Source: Oikopleura dioica (taxonomy: Eukaryota; Chordata; Appendicularia; Copelata; Oikopleuridae). Taken from it: a DNA stretch of 64,000 bases. Shown piece by piece: positions 11,543-23,300 of the stretch; within the stretch, counting starts at the first letter, position 1, and each line of letters starts with the position of its first letter. The translations under genes were made by a program, and so were the position numbers. The notes beneath the pieces were generated by a model. The model was given only the letters and a program-made list of their open reading frames with translations, searched no databases and was not told the origin of the DNA. The stretch is taken from the NCBI GenBank assembly GCA_907165135.1, contig OU015567.1, forward strand, positions 7,321,001 through 7,385,000, written 5' to 3'.

Positions 11543-11731
11543 GGACAGAACTGGCCAAAGATTGTCGATTAAGCTTCAGATTGGCTTCTCAAAATAGACG
11601 ATTTCTATTTGAAATGCGTTGTGTAATTGAACTTTGACTGAACTTCAATTACACAAGGTGTTTAAAATAGAAATTTTCAATCTTGAGACGCGATTTTGAA
11701 GGTTTATCGACAATTTTTGCCCAGTTCTGTC
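11543..11731. repeat. Imperfect inverted repeat (hairpin)
   Basis: The left arm gacagaactggccaaaga (11543) is mirrored by the right arm ending gcccagttctgtc (11731), with the centre at ttgaactttgactgaactt near 11637. Arms of about 90 bp match imperfectly. It could be a decayed MITE or a palindromic relic; no target-site duplication is obvious. Confidence 0.6.
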
Positions 11732-11750
11732 AAGTTTTAATATTGAGGAC

Positions 11751-11860
11751 TTAACCAATTTATGGAAGGGCATTTTTGAATTACCAATAAGATTGATGTA
11801 TTTGGCCCACCGGCCAATCAAAACCCCGATCCATAAAATCACTTCCATAAATTGGTTTAA
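11751..11860. repeat. Short MITE-like inverted repeat
   Basis: Termini TTAACCAATTTATGGAAG (11751) and CTTCCATAAATTGGTTTAA (to 11860) form an inverted repeat about 19 bp long around 70 bp of interior. It abuts the preceding hairpin. The size and structure suit a tiny non-autonomous DNA transposon; TTAA/TTTAA at the ends could be a target-site remnant. Confidence 0.55.
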
Positions 11861-12502
11861 CCCAATATCGATGACTAGTAAAACTTAGAGGAGGTTCTCT
11901 GGTTATTCAAAAAGTATCAGTACCGGTCACATTTCCTTGCGCAAAAAGCTCTTGAAAGAACTCATCTTTTCTTCCAAAAATCAAAAATACTCTCTCTCTG
12001 AAAAAACAACGAGTTAAATGCCTCTAAGCACCGCTTGGTATTCCTTATCACAGATCACCGTCAGAATCGATTAATTTCATCATTTCTCACCGTCGAAGAA
12101 AGAACTTACCTAAACTGTTCTTGGGAAGTTTAAAAAAGTCTCCATTCTCTCCAATAGTTTGTCTCAGCTTTTTCTTCTCTTTTTGTTGCGTTTGATTTGA
12201 AATTGCCTGGCTTTGGCCGGACGCTTTGTGGGAGATTTCAAACACTCTATTCATGATCTTCCCCATTTTTGGAAAAAATGAAACAAGAAATCAAAAAAAT
12301 TGAGTCGCTTTCTCGATGTCAGAAACCTTTGGGTTCCGCTCTGATGGTTTCAAATTGATTTTGATCTCTGGCCAAGCCGAAAATCTGGGCCAATTCAGAG
12401 AAAAAATATGGGCCAATCCGGCAAACAAAATCGAGCAGCTGCTCCTGTTTTTCAACAGAAAATCTACGAAGAAGCTCGTAAGAATGATTTTATTAAATAT
12501 TA

Positions 12503-14808
12503 TCAGTTGAAAAAGTGATTGAACTCTTCGAGAATTGCTTTTGAAATCTTCATGTTCTTCGACGAGACCGAGTTTGAATCCAGTATTTCTTCAGTAGCAA
12601 AGACATTCAGCGTCGATTTGATTTGTGAGCTCTGAAAGACCGTCAGCATCCGGCGATTTGAGATTTGTTACCTTGTGTTTGTTTTCTTGCCAGCAGGAGT
12701 TTTTGATCATGGACTTGAGGATGAGTAAAAAGTCGGTTCTTTTTGGATCGTCGGGTGTCAGGTCGAGGAGATTTCGGAGGATGATTTCAATGAGGATGTT
12801 CAGATCTGTTGTGTAGAACAAGTCGGCAGTTTGTTTACTATTTTCGATTTAAAAAAGAAGGCGAATGATGAATTTTCTACCTTGAGAAGATATCCGTCAA
12901 GATCTTGAGAACCGAGTGTTTTTCGATTTGGCTTCTTTGGAAAGAAGTGATTTCTTCGTATTCGGAGTTGAGGAGAGGATCGTGTCCGCGATTCATGACC
13001 AGCATGAGCAATTCGGAGAAATTGGTCCAGGAAGGGTTCTTGGAAAGCGCTGCAAGGACCGGATTGTGCTCTGGGAGCGAGAAGTGCAGGTTGAAAGCAA
13101 GGAAGAGTTTCAGGAGAGAGGAGTTCGTTTTTTCAAGCTACAAGGAAAATCATCAAGGAAAAAATTGATCTGAGTTAGTAACCTTTTTGACAGAATTGTT
13201 CTCGATAAAATTTAGCACCGAATAAGCCCAATCTTCAGTCAGATGCTCCAGCGTATGGACGGTAAGGGGCTCTACCGCTGACAACAACAATGAAAAGGCC
13301 TCGAAGAGGAGAAGTAAATATTCTTGGCTCTTAGGTTTTTGCACGTGATCACGAATGTCTCTTGCCAGTTCGACTGGGAATACTGTAGGAGTGAGTTGTC
13401 TTGCGATGTTTTCAGAAATTCCTAAAAAAAGGTGAAGATTCACCAGAACTGCGAATCTACCTAGTAAGCAGTGAAGAATACTCAAGACGCTCATTCTGAT
13501 TTCCCATCTCGGCTCGATCGAATAATAATTGACAAGTGTCATTAACGGACCAAAGTTATCTGTCTCAATGACCGCCAGAATCGTGTCTGGATGAGTATTT
13601 TGCAGTTTCTTGACGCAATAGGAGCAGAGATTTCGAATCTTGTCGAAGTCATCTTGAATCGGGTTCGTGATCTGCTGCATATCATCTTTGAGATGCTCCA
13701 ACTGCTCGAAAATCTCCACTAGCTCCTTTTCGTCGTCCTGGTCTCTCGCGAATTTCACATCTGCTAAGAACTCTGTCATGATTTTGTCCATCAATCGATC
13801 CAGCTCTGGTACGTTCTCGCCCAAATGACACAAGACCGATCTGAGAAGCTTCCTCGATTTCTCTGAAGAAAGGCCCGACTCTGATTTGACAAGTCGAACC
13901 AAGCTCGTTCCGAAGTTCTCCGGCACTGAAACGTTATCTAGCGCTGCGGAAACATCCGGTTGGCTTTGAATAGAGACATAGGATTGCTGGCGAAGCTGGC
14001 GCTCTTGTTCAACGTCGGTGCTGTTATCTGAAGTGTCATCTATCGAGCTTACTTCAGACTGTGTCACGTTGCTTGTGTCCCCGTCAGAATAAACTGGAGG
14101 TGCAGGGGCCTTTTCTTTTTTCGGTGCTTGTAAGCCATTTGGACCGACTGTTTGTCGGATGACAGAAATCGCGGAGCTCGCCGAAGACTGGGAGCTTTCC
14201 GTTCTCATCGGTGGCGGAGGAGCTTTGTTTTTCTTGACAGGAAGAGTTTGGCTTCTTTTTGGCTTGGCACAAAGCTGCGATTCGACTTCTTGCGCGTCTG
14301 TGTCCGACATGCTTGAGTTCAAGTCCCAGTTTTCCACTGCTTCACGGAGATTCTTGAGCTTCGTCATCAGGGCCCGGTTTTCTGCTGTAGGCCGATTTGC
14401 CATCTCGTGAAAAAGAACTGCGATGGCCTTTTCTAGAAATCTCTTCGTAAATGTCGCGTTTCTACCAAGGTGCTCGGGGAGATACGATCCTGTTTTATGA
14501 TTCCCAACATAGTACTTTTGATTCTTATAAGAATGTATTATAAGAATATGTATATACAGTGAGATCGATTGATGGGAATCAATAGGAACCATGCCTGGAA
14601 CGTAACCAACTTGACCCTTCTCATTTGCAGCTAGCCACCAGTCAGACGTAGTCGTTTCAATAATACAGTAAACCCGGCCTGGCTCCAGATTGATCGTATT
14701 CGATTCTGTTCCATTATATTTATACGTCGCCCTGAAATATCTGGCAAATGTTTCTCCTATAAATATTTACCGATGAATAGCACCAACAGTTTTCGTATTG
14801 CTGGACAT
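12503..14808 (-). CDS. NCKIPSD: NCKIPSD / SPIN90-like SH3 adaptor
   Basis: Read from 14808 (MSSNTKTVGAIHR). A 39-bp intron joins into an SH3 domain: ATYKYNGTESNTINLEPG, DWWLAANEKGQVGYVPG. Then come a proline-rich stretch (KKNKAPPPPMRTE, KKEKAPAPPVYSD), an acidic linker, and the long helical C-terminal domain (SLVRLVKSESGLSSEK, LDRLMDKIMTEFLADV, WEIRMSVLSILHCLLG, EHLTEDWAYSVLNFIE). Further exons give HNPVLAALSKNPSWTNFSEL, LMNRGHDPLLNSEYEEI, IEIILRNLLDLTPDDPKRTD and the stop at 12503-12505. SH3, proline-rich and leucine-rich domains in this order define SPIN90/DIP/NCKIPSD. In animals it binds Nck and activates Arp2/3 to make linear actin filaments. One 39-bp intron (13423-13461) is a multiple of three without a stop, so it can be mistaken for coding sequence. 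Confidence 0.88.
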
Positions 14809-15150
14809 TCTCTAATTCTAGCAATTCTGCGTCTTATTTACAGAAGAGCAATTAAACCATGTTTCATTGAATGACAGTCACAGCGGCGGTAGGATATATT
14901 TTCTCTGGGGAATAAGCGCTTGCGGGCGTAGTATTTACTCGCCGAATTCCCAAATTCCAAAGAAGCGTATTTTATACAGAGAGAAGCTCTTTTTAGTAAT
15001 CCTAACACAAGTGCATCTTTCGTGGGCCGAAAATCTCCCCGTGGCCCAATCAACTGGCGTTCAAACAGATCATAGATTATTCAAAACTCTCTTTTCAAAA
15101 ATAGAACATCAACTACCAAAATAATTCTTCAGTCAAAAGAAAAACCATCA
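14809..15150. other. Spacer, no supported gene
   Basis: Upstream region of the SPIN90-like gene. Short overlapping frames on both strands have no recognisable domain. It probably contains the promoter of the minus-strand gene, but I see no defined motif. Confidence 0.4.
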
Positions 15151-15162
15151 AATGTCTTTTGA

Positions 15163-15545
15163 AACTCAGTCAGCCTGACTGAGTCAGGAGTAGCGTTGGC
15201 CAAAAAAATCGAAGGTCGTGCGCCCAGGCATATAAATTCGCTTGGCGATTTTCGCCGAAAGCGAAAGCGAAGCGAAAGCGAATCGAAAATTTCGCTTTCG
15301 CCCCCCGAAAATGACACTCCTGATGTTCGCTTCGCTTTCGCTTTTTGTCCCCGATTTTCGCCAAAAATTCGCTTTCGCCGAGGCCTCGCTTTCGCCAAAT
15401 TTTCGCTTCTGGCGAATCTTCGCCAAAATTTCGCCGTCGCCAAGGCCTCGCTTTCGCCAGGAGTTTGCTTTCGCCAAAATTTCGCCAAATTCTCGCTTTC
15501 GCCAAGAGTTCGCTTTCGCCAATATTTGGCCGAATCTTACTTTTT
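15163..15545. repeat. Simple-repeat cluster (ttcgctttcgcc units), copy A
   Basis: Degenerate tandem units of ttcgccaaaa and ttcgctttcgcc fill about 320 bp after a unique-looking lead (aggcatataaattcgc near 15227). The same lead in inverted form (gaaatttatatgcctg near 16885) ends a second cluster at 16600-16925, so these are two oppositely oriented copies of one element. Three-base-compatible units create several overlapping long open frames on both strands that should not be taken as genes. Confidence 0.7.
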
Positions 15546-15599
15546 TGTCTTTCAAAGCGGTAGCTTAGTAGAATTTAATACAGTTTTAGAACACCTAGA

Positions 15600-15830
15600 A
15601 GCTGGGGATCATTTGGCTACTGATAGGTGGGGGTGATCTGAGGGCATTTAGGTACCTCCGAAGGTGGGGTCGGCAAGCCACCAATGTTTGGTCACCAACC
15701 GTTGGTGGAGGTGGGTGGGTTGACAAGAAAATCAAATTTTCACTGGTGGTGGTGGGTGTTGGTGGGTTCTTTAAGGTAGTGGTGGTGGGTGAATGATGGG
15801 TGGGTGGTGGATTTTTTCGTAAACGTTTTT
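15600..15830. repeat. G/T-rich low-complexity tract
   Basis: Irregular repeats of ggtggtgggtg and ttggtgggt on the + strand. The strand bias and G-runs would allow G-quadruplex formation, which I note only as a possibility. No coding evidence. Confidence 0.55.
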
Positions 15831-16119
15831 CTGACCCCAAAATTTATAGAATAGGAGTTGATTACACCGATTTTTCGGTCATTTTTAACCAACAGGAGGA
15901 AAACGAAGTAGAGGTAAAGTCATTTTAAATAGAGAACTGATATTTTTGAAAGATTTCGCCAAAAAAGTTTTACCGAAAAATCTTTCCCACCACTTCCCAC
16001 CAGGGATGTGCCTTTTGCTTTTTTTGGCTCCTGAAGTCGGAGAACTCGGCAAAAATTGAGCACCTTTTCCAAAAAGTCTTTTTGTCGATTTTAATTCATT
16101 TAAAAATGTTGAAGTTGTC

Positions 16120-16400
16120 ATTTGGGGTCATCTGAGGTCAAGTCGGGTCACTTATCAGAGTTTTCTGAATTTTCAATTATTCTTGACCTAGAGTGACCTC
16201 AGTTGACCCCAAGCGACATCTTAAACACTTATGAATGAATAAACGTCGATTAAGAGAATTCAAATCGTGTACTTTTTGGGAAAAAGTACTCAATTTTCCT
16301 AACTTGAAGAGCCCCTAGCTCCCCAGATACCCCACCCCCGCCCTACTTTTCTAGAGCTCAAAATGACTGCCAGAGCCTGGGCCTTCAAAAATTCTGAGCT
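16120..16400. repeat. Dispersed repeat related to the kelch-gene insertion
   Basis: The stretch tttggggtcatctgaggtca followed by cttgaagagcccctagctcc and the cccgccctacttttctaga area parallels the interior and arm of the element at 4324-5239 (ggggtcatctgaggtcac at 4757, cttctagagcctgtagctcc near 4925). It is a diverged partial copy or relative. No intact termini were found here. Confidence 0.5.
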
Positions 16401-16599
16401 TTCATTTGGACGGGTATCCCATATCAAGGGGTCAAGGCATTCATGGGACCGGAAGTTCTGAAATCGGAACTAGATCTCTTCAATCGAATTTTTGACTAGC
16501 GGGAAACGGCTCAAATGAAAGCTCAGCTTCTCGGTGTTCCAAAACTGTGTCATAATTATTATACTAAATTAGAAATATGGGTCGAAGTTTCATCTTATT

Positions 16600-16925
16600 A
16601 GATCGCGTTTTATTCAAATTTCTTTCAATTTCGGCGAATTTTCGCTTTTGGCGAATATTCGCTTTTGGCGAATTTTCGCTTTTGGCGAATTTTCACTCTT
16701 GGCGAATTTTCACTCTTGGCGAATTTTCGCTTTTGGCGAATTTTTCGCTTTTGGCGAATTTTTCGCTTGGCGAATTCGCTTTCGCTTCGCTGTGAAAGAT
16801 AGGCGTTCGCTTCGCTTTCGCTTCGCTTTTTGGCTGGAAAAATTTTTCGCTTTCGCTTCGCGTTCGCTTTGGGTTTTCGAACGAAATTTATATGCCTGCG
16901 TGCGCCTGACACAGTTCACCCCTGT
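16600..16925. repeat. Simple-repeat cluster (ggcgaattttcgctttt units), copy B
   Basis: Eight or so near-identical units of ggcgaattttcgctttt are followed by ttcgctttcgcttcgc repeats and the unique lead near 16885. This is the inverted counterpart of the cluster at 15163-15545. Open frames across it are repeat artefacts. Confidence 0.7.
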
Positions 16926-16965
16926 TTCGAAGCGCCTTCTCGAGAGGGTCATTTTGAGCTATTAA

Positions 16966-17301
16966 GGACCCCCCCCCCCGTCAGCTTTTTTCGAAAAATC
17001 AAATTTCGGAATTTTAAAATTTTGACCCCGGAAATGGATTCTACGGGTCGAAAAACGATTTTGAGGCTTCATTTTTGAGGGTCTATCTTGACTCTAACAC
17101 CCTCAAAATCGCGTTTGAAAATTGGACTTTTCGCCAAAAATTGACGAATTAGCCCTAATTTTGGCAAAAATATTGATTTTCTTGGTCCAAAATTCCTCTC
17201 ATCATGTTTTTAAGCAAGTTTAACCAGAGGACGCATTATAGACCAAAGATATGGTGTTTTTAAAAATTTCCATTTTTGAAGGAAAGAGCTGACGGGGGTC
17301 C
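16966..17301. mobile_element. Small MITE flanked by TTAA
   Basis: The ends GGACCCCCCC...GTCAGCT (16966) and AGCTGACGGGGGTCC (to 17301) are inverted repeats, and both flanks carry TTAA (16962-16965 and 17302-17305). A TTAA target-site duplication is the hallmark of piggyBac-type transposition. The 336-bp interior is AT-rich and non-coding, so this would be a non-autonomous element. Confidence 0.65.
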
Positions 17302-18280
17302 TTAACGAAAATAGCAGGAAGGCATCGAAAAAAATAATTTTCTGAAAATTTCGTGATGATAAGGTTTTAGAAATAATGTCAATTGAGTTCCACTTCGTTT
17401 GTCAAGGAAATATGCTTAGTCGATTCCTGATATGATATCAGTGATATAATATTAATGATATGCGTGTCCACGAAAAGATCAGTAGAGAATGCACCTAATT
17501 GGAATTGCGTCAAATCTGCTGAGCATTCAAAGTCAAAGACGCGGTTATAAATGCTTTGAAAGGTTAATTAAAAGTCCTTCCGGGAGCCACTGTCACTCAT
17601 GTGTCCGCGTGCCTGTTTCTCAATGCGGGACCAATCGGTTTTGGCTTCTAAAAAGTGACTTACAATCCGGAAAATTAAATGCCACTGGCAATTAGAGCTG
17701 CGAGTTCTAATGCGCTTCGAACTTTGTGCATAATATATAATATAATATATCATATAACGTACCCCCTAGCTCGCTCACATTTTGTGAACATTTTTCCCTT
17801 TTTCGCTTAGTTAAACTCCAACAAGACCCCCATTGGTCGCTCGCTTTTTGTTACCAAGATCCGTTGGTCGCTTTCCTTCTTTTGCATTCTACGACCCCTT
17901 GTTCGCCCTCCTTGGTTTCGACGGCGCACCTTTGCTCGCCCGCCTTTCTCCGTCATTTATCTCTTGTTCGCTCCTGAAGCCCCGCGAGAACGCTTTATAA
18001 CGCGTAGCTCATTTTCTTTTTCACTTTTAAAAGGCTTTTTAACTCGTAGAATGGTCTCAAAATTCGATTTTCATGATTTTTTCCAAGCAAACATATTTTT
18101 TTATGCTCGTTCACGTCCATTTTGTCAAATTTTCATATCTTCTTAATAAGAAGAAATTTGGACACTCCATTTTAAGTAAACATAAGTACTCGAAATACAT
18201 GGATTGAAACTTTGAGACTGTTTTTATAAAAAATCAAATGCCATTTTCCTCGAGAGTTGCAAATTTTGATTAATTTTTCC

Positions 18281-18700
18281 GAGCTGAGCTGAGCTGACCT
18301 GCGAAAAAATTTCTCTGAGCTGAGCTGAGCTGAGCTGGCCTACTTCGGAGGTTTCTGAGCTGAGCTGGCCTTTTCAGAGGTCATTGAGCTGAGCTGAGCT
18401 GAGCAGACCTTTTGTTTAAGAGAGTTGAGCTGAGCTGAGCGGACCCTAATTAGAGCTGAGCTGAGCTGTTTTTTACTGTTCTTTGGTAGTAAAATTGTAT
18501 TCAAATCATTGAGCTGAGCTGAGCTTAGCTAAGTGATAATCGTCTGAGCTGAGCTGAGCTGAGCAGAACAGATCATGTTCGAAAATAATGGAGCTGAGCT
18601 GAGCTGAGCTGAGTGAAAATTGTCTGAGCTGAGCTGAGCAGATTAGATCATTTTCCAAAATCACTGAGCTGAGCGACTGCTCAGCTCACTCAGCTCAGCA
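18281..18700. repeat. Degenerate GAGCT pentanucleotide array
   Basis: Blocks of gagctgagctgagct (three to six units each) are separated by 15-45 bp of non-repeat spacer and repeated about ten times. Several spacers resemble each other (for example aaaattgtctgagct and the cagatcat segments), which suggests a higher-order unit. It lies inside the foldback element. Non-coding. Confidence 0.8.
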
Positions 18701-18881
18701 AATTTGCAACTCTGGAACCAGTGTCAACATGAAGATTCGACTATTTTGAGTATAAATGTACATATAAAGTCAAACTATCAAGTTTACGGCATAACACAGC
18801 GTTGCTACAAGATATAAAAATTTAACTGGCAAATGAGGCAAATGTATGAGGGTACTATATTTAATATAATTATCTTTTTCA

Positions 18882-19036
18882 GGTTTAAAAAGAGGAAATG
18901 AAGTTTAGTTACTGTCAAAATATTCATGAAAATGAAAATATAGTTCCCTATGAAAAAAGAGGGTTTAAAAAGAGGAAATGAAGTTTAGTTACTGTCAAAA
19001 TATTCATGAAAATGAAAATATAGTTCCCTATGAAAA
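18882..19036. repeat. Tandem duplication, period 80 bp
   Basis: The segment starting ggtttaaaaagaggaaatga at 18882 is repeated at 18962 with essentially no differences through tagttccctatgaaaa. Identity between copies points to a recent event. It is internal to the foldback element. Confidence 0.85.
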
Positions 19037-19943
19037 GCTTGAGTCGAAAGTACAGTAAGAGCTGTAAGAGCGACCCAAGCCGAGCTAGGCTTTGGCGGTC
19101 TCGCGGCGAACAAGGGATAAATGGGTGAGGAGGAGCGAACAAGGGCGCGCGAGGTAAAAGAAGGATGGCGACTAATGGAGCGCGCTGAAACAAGAATGAG
19201 AGCGAGCAAGGGGACTTTGATAAAATTTAACTAAGCGAGCAAGGGAAAAATGCTCACAAAATGTGAGCGAGCTAGGGGGTACGTTATGATGTACGACCAC
19301 CCGGCAGTATTCCAGTAGAAACGCGTGAGGTTGTATTTGCTAAGGCCATCACGAGGCTCACAATTTTCTTATTCAGTATTATTTCCTGTCATATCCACAC
19401 GATCTATGCTAAAAAATATTCATAAGAAGCCTCTCTTTCATTTTCTCTCCGTTTGCCCAACTTGGAGAAACGGCGACTTGGGCAAATGACGATATGAATT
19501 AATTTAAATTGATTGATCATATGACTAAATTTTATAAGCTTCTCCACAGTCCATCCCCGCTTCACTTGATTCAATCCCGGCTTCAACAACTTCGATACTA
19601 GCTTTTCAGACGTCAATCTTGGTGGCTCAAACGTCAATCCTGGCATCTCCAGCGTCAATCCTGTCGTCTTTAATGCCAATCCTGTCGCCACTTACACTTC
19701 AATCCTAGCATTCTCAATTTTTTACAGAAAAATAAATAACTGGTCGATTCGCCCTTGTTTTCAAAATTTTTGGATTTTGGTCAAAATACTCGTAATTCTG
19801 GCACTCGTAATTCTCGCAGTCGACTGTATACGTTATGTTTCTAGAACAAGTTGTTTGATATACCACTGTTCAAACAAAATCACTGAACGTTGTTATAAAT
19901 ACCCACATAACCGCTTACAACCTTCTATAAGGATGATTTTTAT

Positions 19944-20046
19944 GCCACACAATCATAAATGACTCCTATTTTTAATCATAAAAAACGTTAATCTACAGAG
20001 TTGCTCTTCCAGGATTTTCGATGTAGCATCTTGGGATTCAGGAATT
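19944..20046 (+). repeat. Direct repeat, copy 1 (upstream of astacin gene)
   Basis: About 100 bp beginning ccacacaatcataaatgact and continuing through acaggattttcgatg-like sequence recurs 508 bp downstream at 20452-20553 with moderate divergence. Just before this copy (19777-19825) a hydrophobic frame KILVILALVILAVD resembles a signal-peptide exon but lacks an ATG. The arrangement suggests a duplicated, decayed promoter and first exon of the astacin gene. Confidence 0.5.
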
Positions 20047-20316
20047 TTTTTTTTTATTATTCTTCCAATTTTTCTGAAATCTTTTTCTTCGGCCTTGTTA
20101 CCGCCTTTTTTATTTGAACGAATATATTCACTATAAAAAAGTAAAAACTATGAGAAAAAGGATGAATTAATTTTTTTTATCGCGAAGATTCTTGTGGCGC
20201 ACTTAGCCTCCAAAAGGATCAAGAGCGCCATTGGTCGCTCTGTATAAAACAGCGCATTAAGATATTTACCGTATCAATTTTTGAGTAAAAAAGGAAAGCC
20301 CGGTTTTCTCAAAAAG

Positions 20317-23300
20317 ATGAAATTATTTAAGTTTTTTGCGGGTAATTATCAAGAGATAATATTTATTTGAACGTTAAAAAATAAATTTATAATATAATTT
20401 CAGAAGCTTGCAATATAGAATTGTTATCTTTCTATCATGATATACCTCATACCACACAATCATAAATGACTCCTTCATTCATCATAAAAAACGTTATTCT
20501 TAACAGTTTCTTTTACAGGATTTTCGATGAAGCATTTTGGAATTAAGGAAAAAAATAATTTCAGATTAAATATGAACTTTAAATTCGATAACAAGTGAAG
20601 TGAACCAGGGGGTTAAAAATTTTCAAAATTTTGGGAAAAATTGTTGTTATAGTTTTATTCTTAAAGGATAACCTATATTTAATCAATTACAATTTTTTTG
20701 TTTTTAAGTCTCCTCGGCTGTCGGTGCCACCGAACGACCAGAAACTGATGATGTGTTTATGAACCAATGTCAAGCAGCATACTTGGAAAGCAAAGGTATT
20801 AAGATCGATCAGGAGATGATCATTGAAGACGACTGCGACAAGGAAGGCGAAGAAAATCGTGCTGCCGTCGGGACCGTCACGAGATGGACTAATCTGTGGG
20901 ACCCAGCTGAGAACAAGTTTATCGTTCCATATTACTTCGCAGAGGGTTATGAAGACCTCGTGTTCGGCAAACACACTGGGGCAAGGTCAATGGAGGTAAT
21001 CAACGAAAATGTCGCTCATTTTGAGCGACTTACATGCATCAAGATGAAACTTATCACCGAAGTAGAAAAAGACGACTACACTTCGGTCATAAGGGTCTAT
21101 GGGGATGATCCAAATAAAGAATGCTCATCTGGCATTGGTCGCTCCTTTGGCGATAGTTTTGTCCATATGCGAGCTGATTGCTACACCTGGAACGAGGGCA
21201 CAACGATCAATCACGAGTTCATGCATCGACTCGGATTTCTCCACGAGCATTCACGCGCTGATCGTGATGAACACGTGACTATTCACGCAAATAAGGTTAA
21301 CGATTGGAACTACCGAAAATTGACCTACGGTCCATCGGACATCGGCCAATGGGAGGATCTTAACAGTCCATACGATTTCAACTCGATAATGCACTACTAC
21401 TCTGGGACGCAGCCAGATGGACTTCCAACCATAAGCGTTGCCGGAAATCTGGCAGTCCGCGCTCCTGTTGATCGAACATGGCCAATGTCGGACCAGGATG
21501 CATTCCAACTTAATGCTTACCAAGGCTGTGAAATGAACAACAAGTGTGCTGATGCTGGGCCAAATCGATGCGGAGCACCGTTCCACGTTTGCTTGAACCA
21601 ACCGATCGGTTACGAATGCGTCTGTGTCGTCGGCTTTGAAAGAGTTATTGACGCCGATGGAGTTCAAACTTGTATTCGCAGCCCTGATCCAACATCGGAA
21701 CCAACACCTCCGCCAGCAAAACTCGTACAGGACATGGTGGTGATGATTGATGGAAGTGGCTCATACAGCGGATATAGGGAGGCCACATGCGACGGTCTCA
21801 AGACACTCATCAGAAGAGGAATTGATATAGAAGAAAAACGAAACGAAAAATTCCGTTTCGGTTTTACCCTTTACTCGGATAGAACCTTCATGACAGAAGA
21901 GTTTACAAGAACCTCTAGCAGAGTCTACGATTTAGCAATGCCATTGGTTGACGTTTCGACTTTCGTTAAAGATGATGGAAAGACGATAGATGAAGGAAAA
22001 CTCGACGATGTTAAACAAAGCTGCATAACTCGTCTTGGGAGCATGTACGGCGGAGGTAAGATAGAAATTATCCTTTTGATACCTTATAATACTTTTCAGG
22101 TGATTGGGAAGAGGATGTTCTTTCCGGTGCAATATGGACAAGATCAGCTGATGCGATGAATTGGTCGGAAGATTCTGCGAAATCCATCATTGTAGCAACT
22201 GATGTTCATTATTGGACTCAAGAAAGGGGTCTCACGTGATCAATTGAACATTTTGAATCATACATTATCTGAAAATCGAATCATCTGTAACCCTCTATTA
22301 GAAACGAAAATGCGTGGCATAGTGACACCACCAACCTCCTTATTGCCAGGCCAAGTTCTTAACGATCTCTACATCTTCGGCAACGATCCAAATCAAGAGG
22401 GTGGTCAGTACACTTACTATCCGATGGATCCAGCTGTCGAGTTTCTCTTCTGCTCCGAGTTCCGTCTGGACAAGATATTTATTTCTGTCAAGAGCAGCTG
22501 GCCTGAAGTTTTCGCGGCCTACGATCAACTGAAAATCAATGCTAAGAATCAATGCGAGCGTGGAGAGAGTCTCGAAATCCATCCAGTAACTGGGAGCGTT
22601 GCAACTCAATTCTTGACACTCGCTGAACAGCTTGAGGAGTTCGCAGCGTCCGCTGCTACAGCTGCTGGATCGACGGCAATTAATGAATGCAATCTTGGAA
22701 CTCATGATTGCCATGCCAAGGCGACCTGTACCGACAATTCATCAGGCTATTCTTGTGCATGTAATGATGGCTTCCACGGCGATGGCTTTGTCTGCACGGC
22801 CGTCGATCCATGTGAAACACTCACCTGCGACGGAGCTCACGAATTTTGCCGTAACGGTGCGTGTACTTGCAACGATGGATACGAGATGGTCGATGGAAGC
22901 TGTGTCGATGCTGACGAATGTGCTATCATTGCCTCTTCCAGTACTCTGACTTCACTTGGAGACACTCTTCTCGTCCCGTGCGCCGAGGAGCTACTTGCAA
23001 TAATATCGAAGGATCATACGAGTGTATTTGCGACGGTAAAGGGTGGGAAGAAATCGATGGTGTCTGTGTCAACAAGGACGCTTGGAAACAAATCCAGACT
23101 CAGTACACGATCCGAATGAATAAAGTCAACGGACATCTCGCTGTAAGTAATTCTATTTGTTTCAGAAATGAGTTAGATTTTAATTCAAATTGTCATTTAT
23201 TTAAAGAGATTAATCGACAACCTTGAAAAGACAAGATTTACACGAAATTACATCCGAAAAATGACAAAGAGGATTCAAGTACTCGATGACCATACCAATG

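Larger units (their letters stand above)
17754..19287. mobile_element. Foldback element with 230-bp arms
   Basis: The left end ATAACGTACCCCCTAGCTCG (17754) is mirrored by the right end ending CGAGCTAGGGGGTACGTTAT (19287). Homology continues inward for about 230 bp with drift (left ctcgctcacattttgtgaac, right gctcacaaaatgtgagcgag). The interior holds a GAGCT pentanucleotide array, some unique AT-rich DNA, and an 80-bp direct duplication. No transposase frame is present. Flanks (atatatcat and gatgtacga) give no clear target-site duplication. Confidence 0.72.

Noticed and set aside
15129-15636. Several overlapping 100-146 codon open frames on both strands
   Set aside because: They are produced by ttcgctttcgcc-type simple repeats lacking stops; composition is repetitive and no domain or splice pattern is present.
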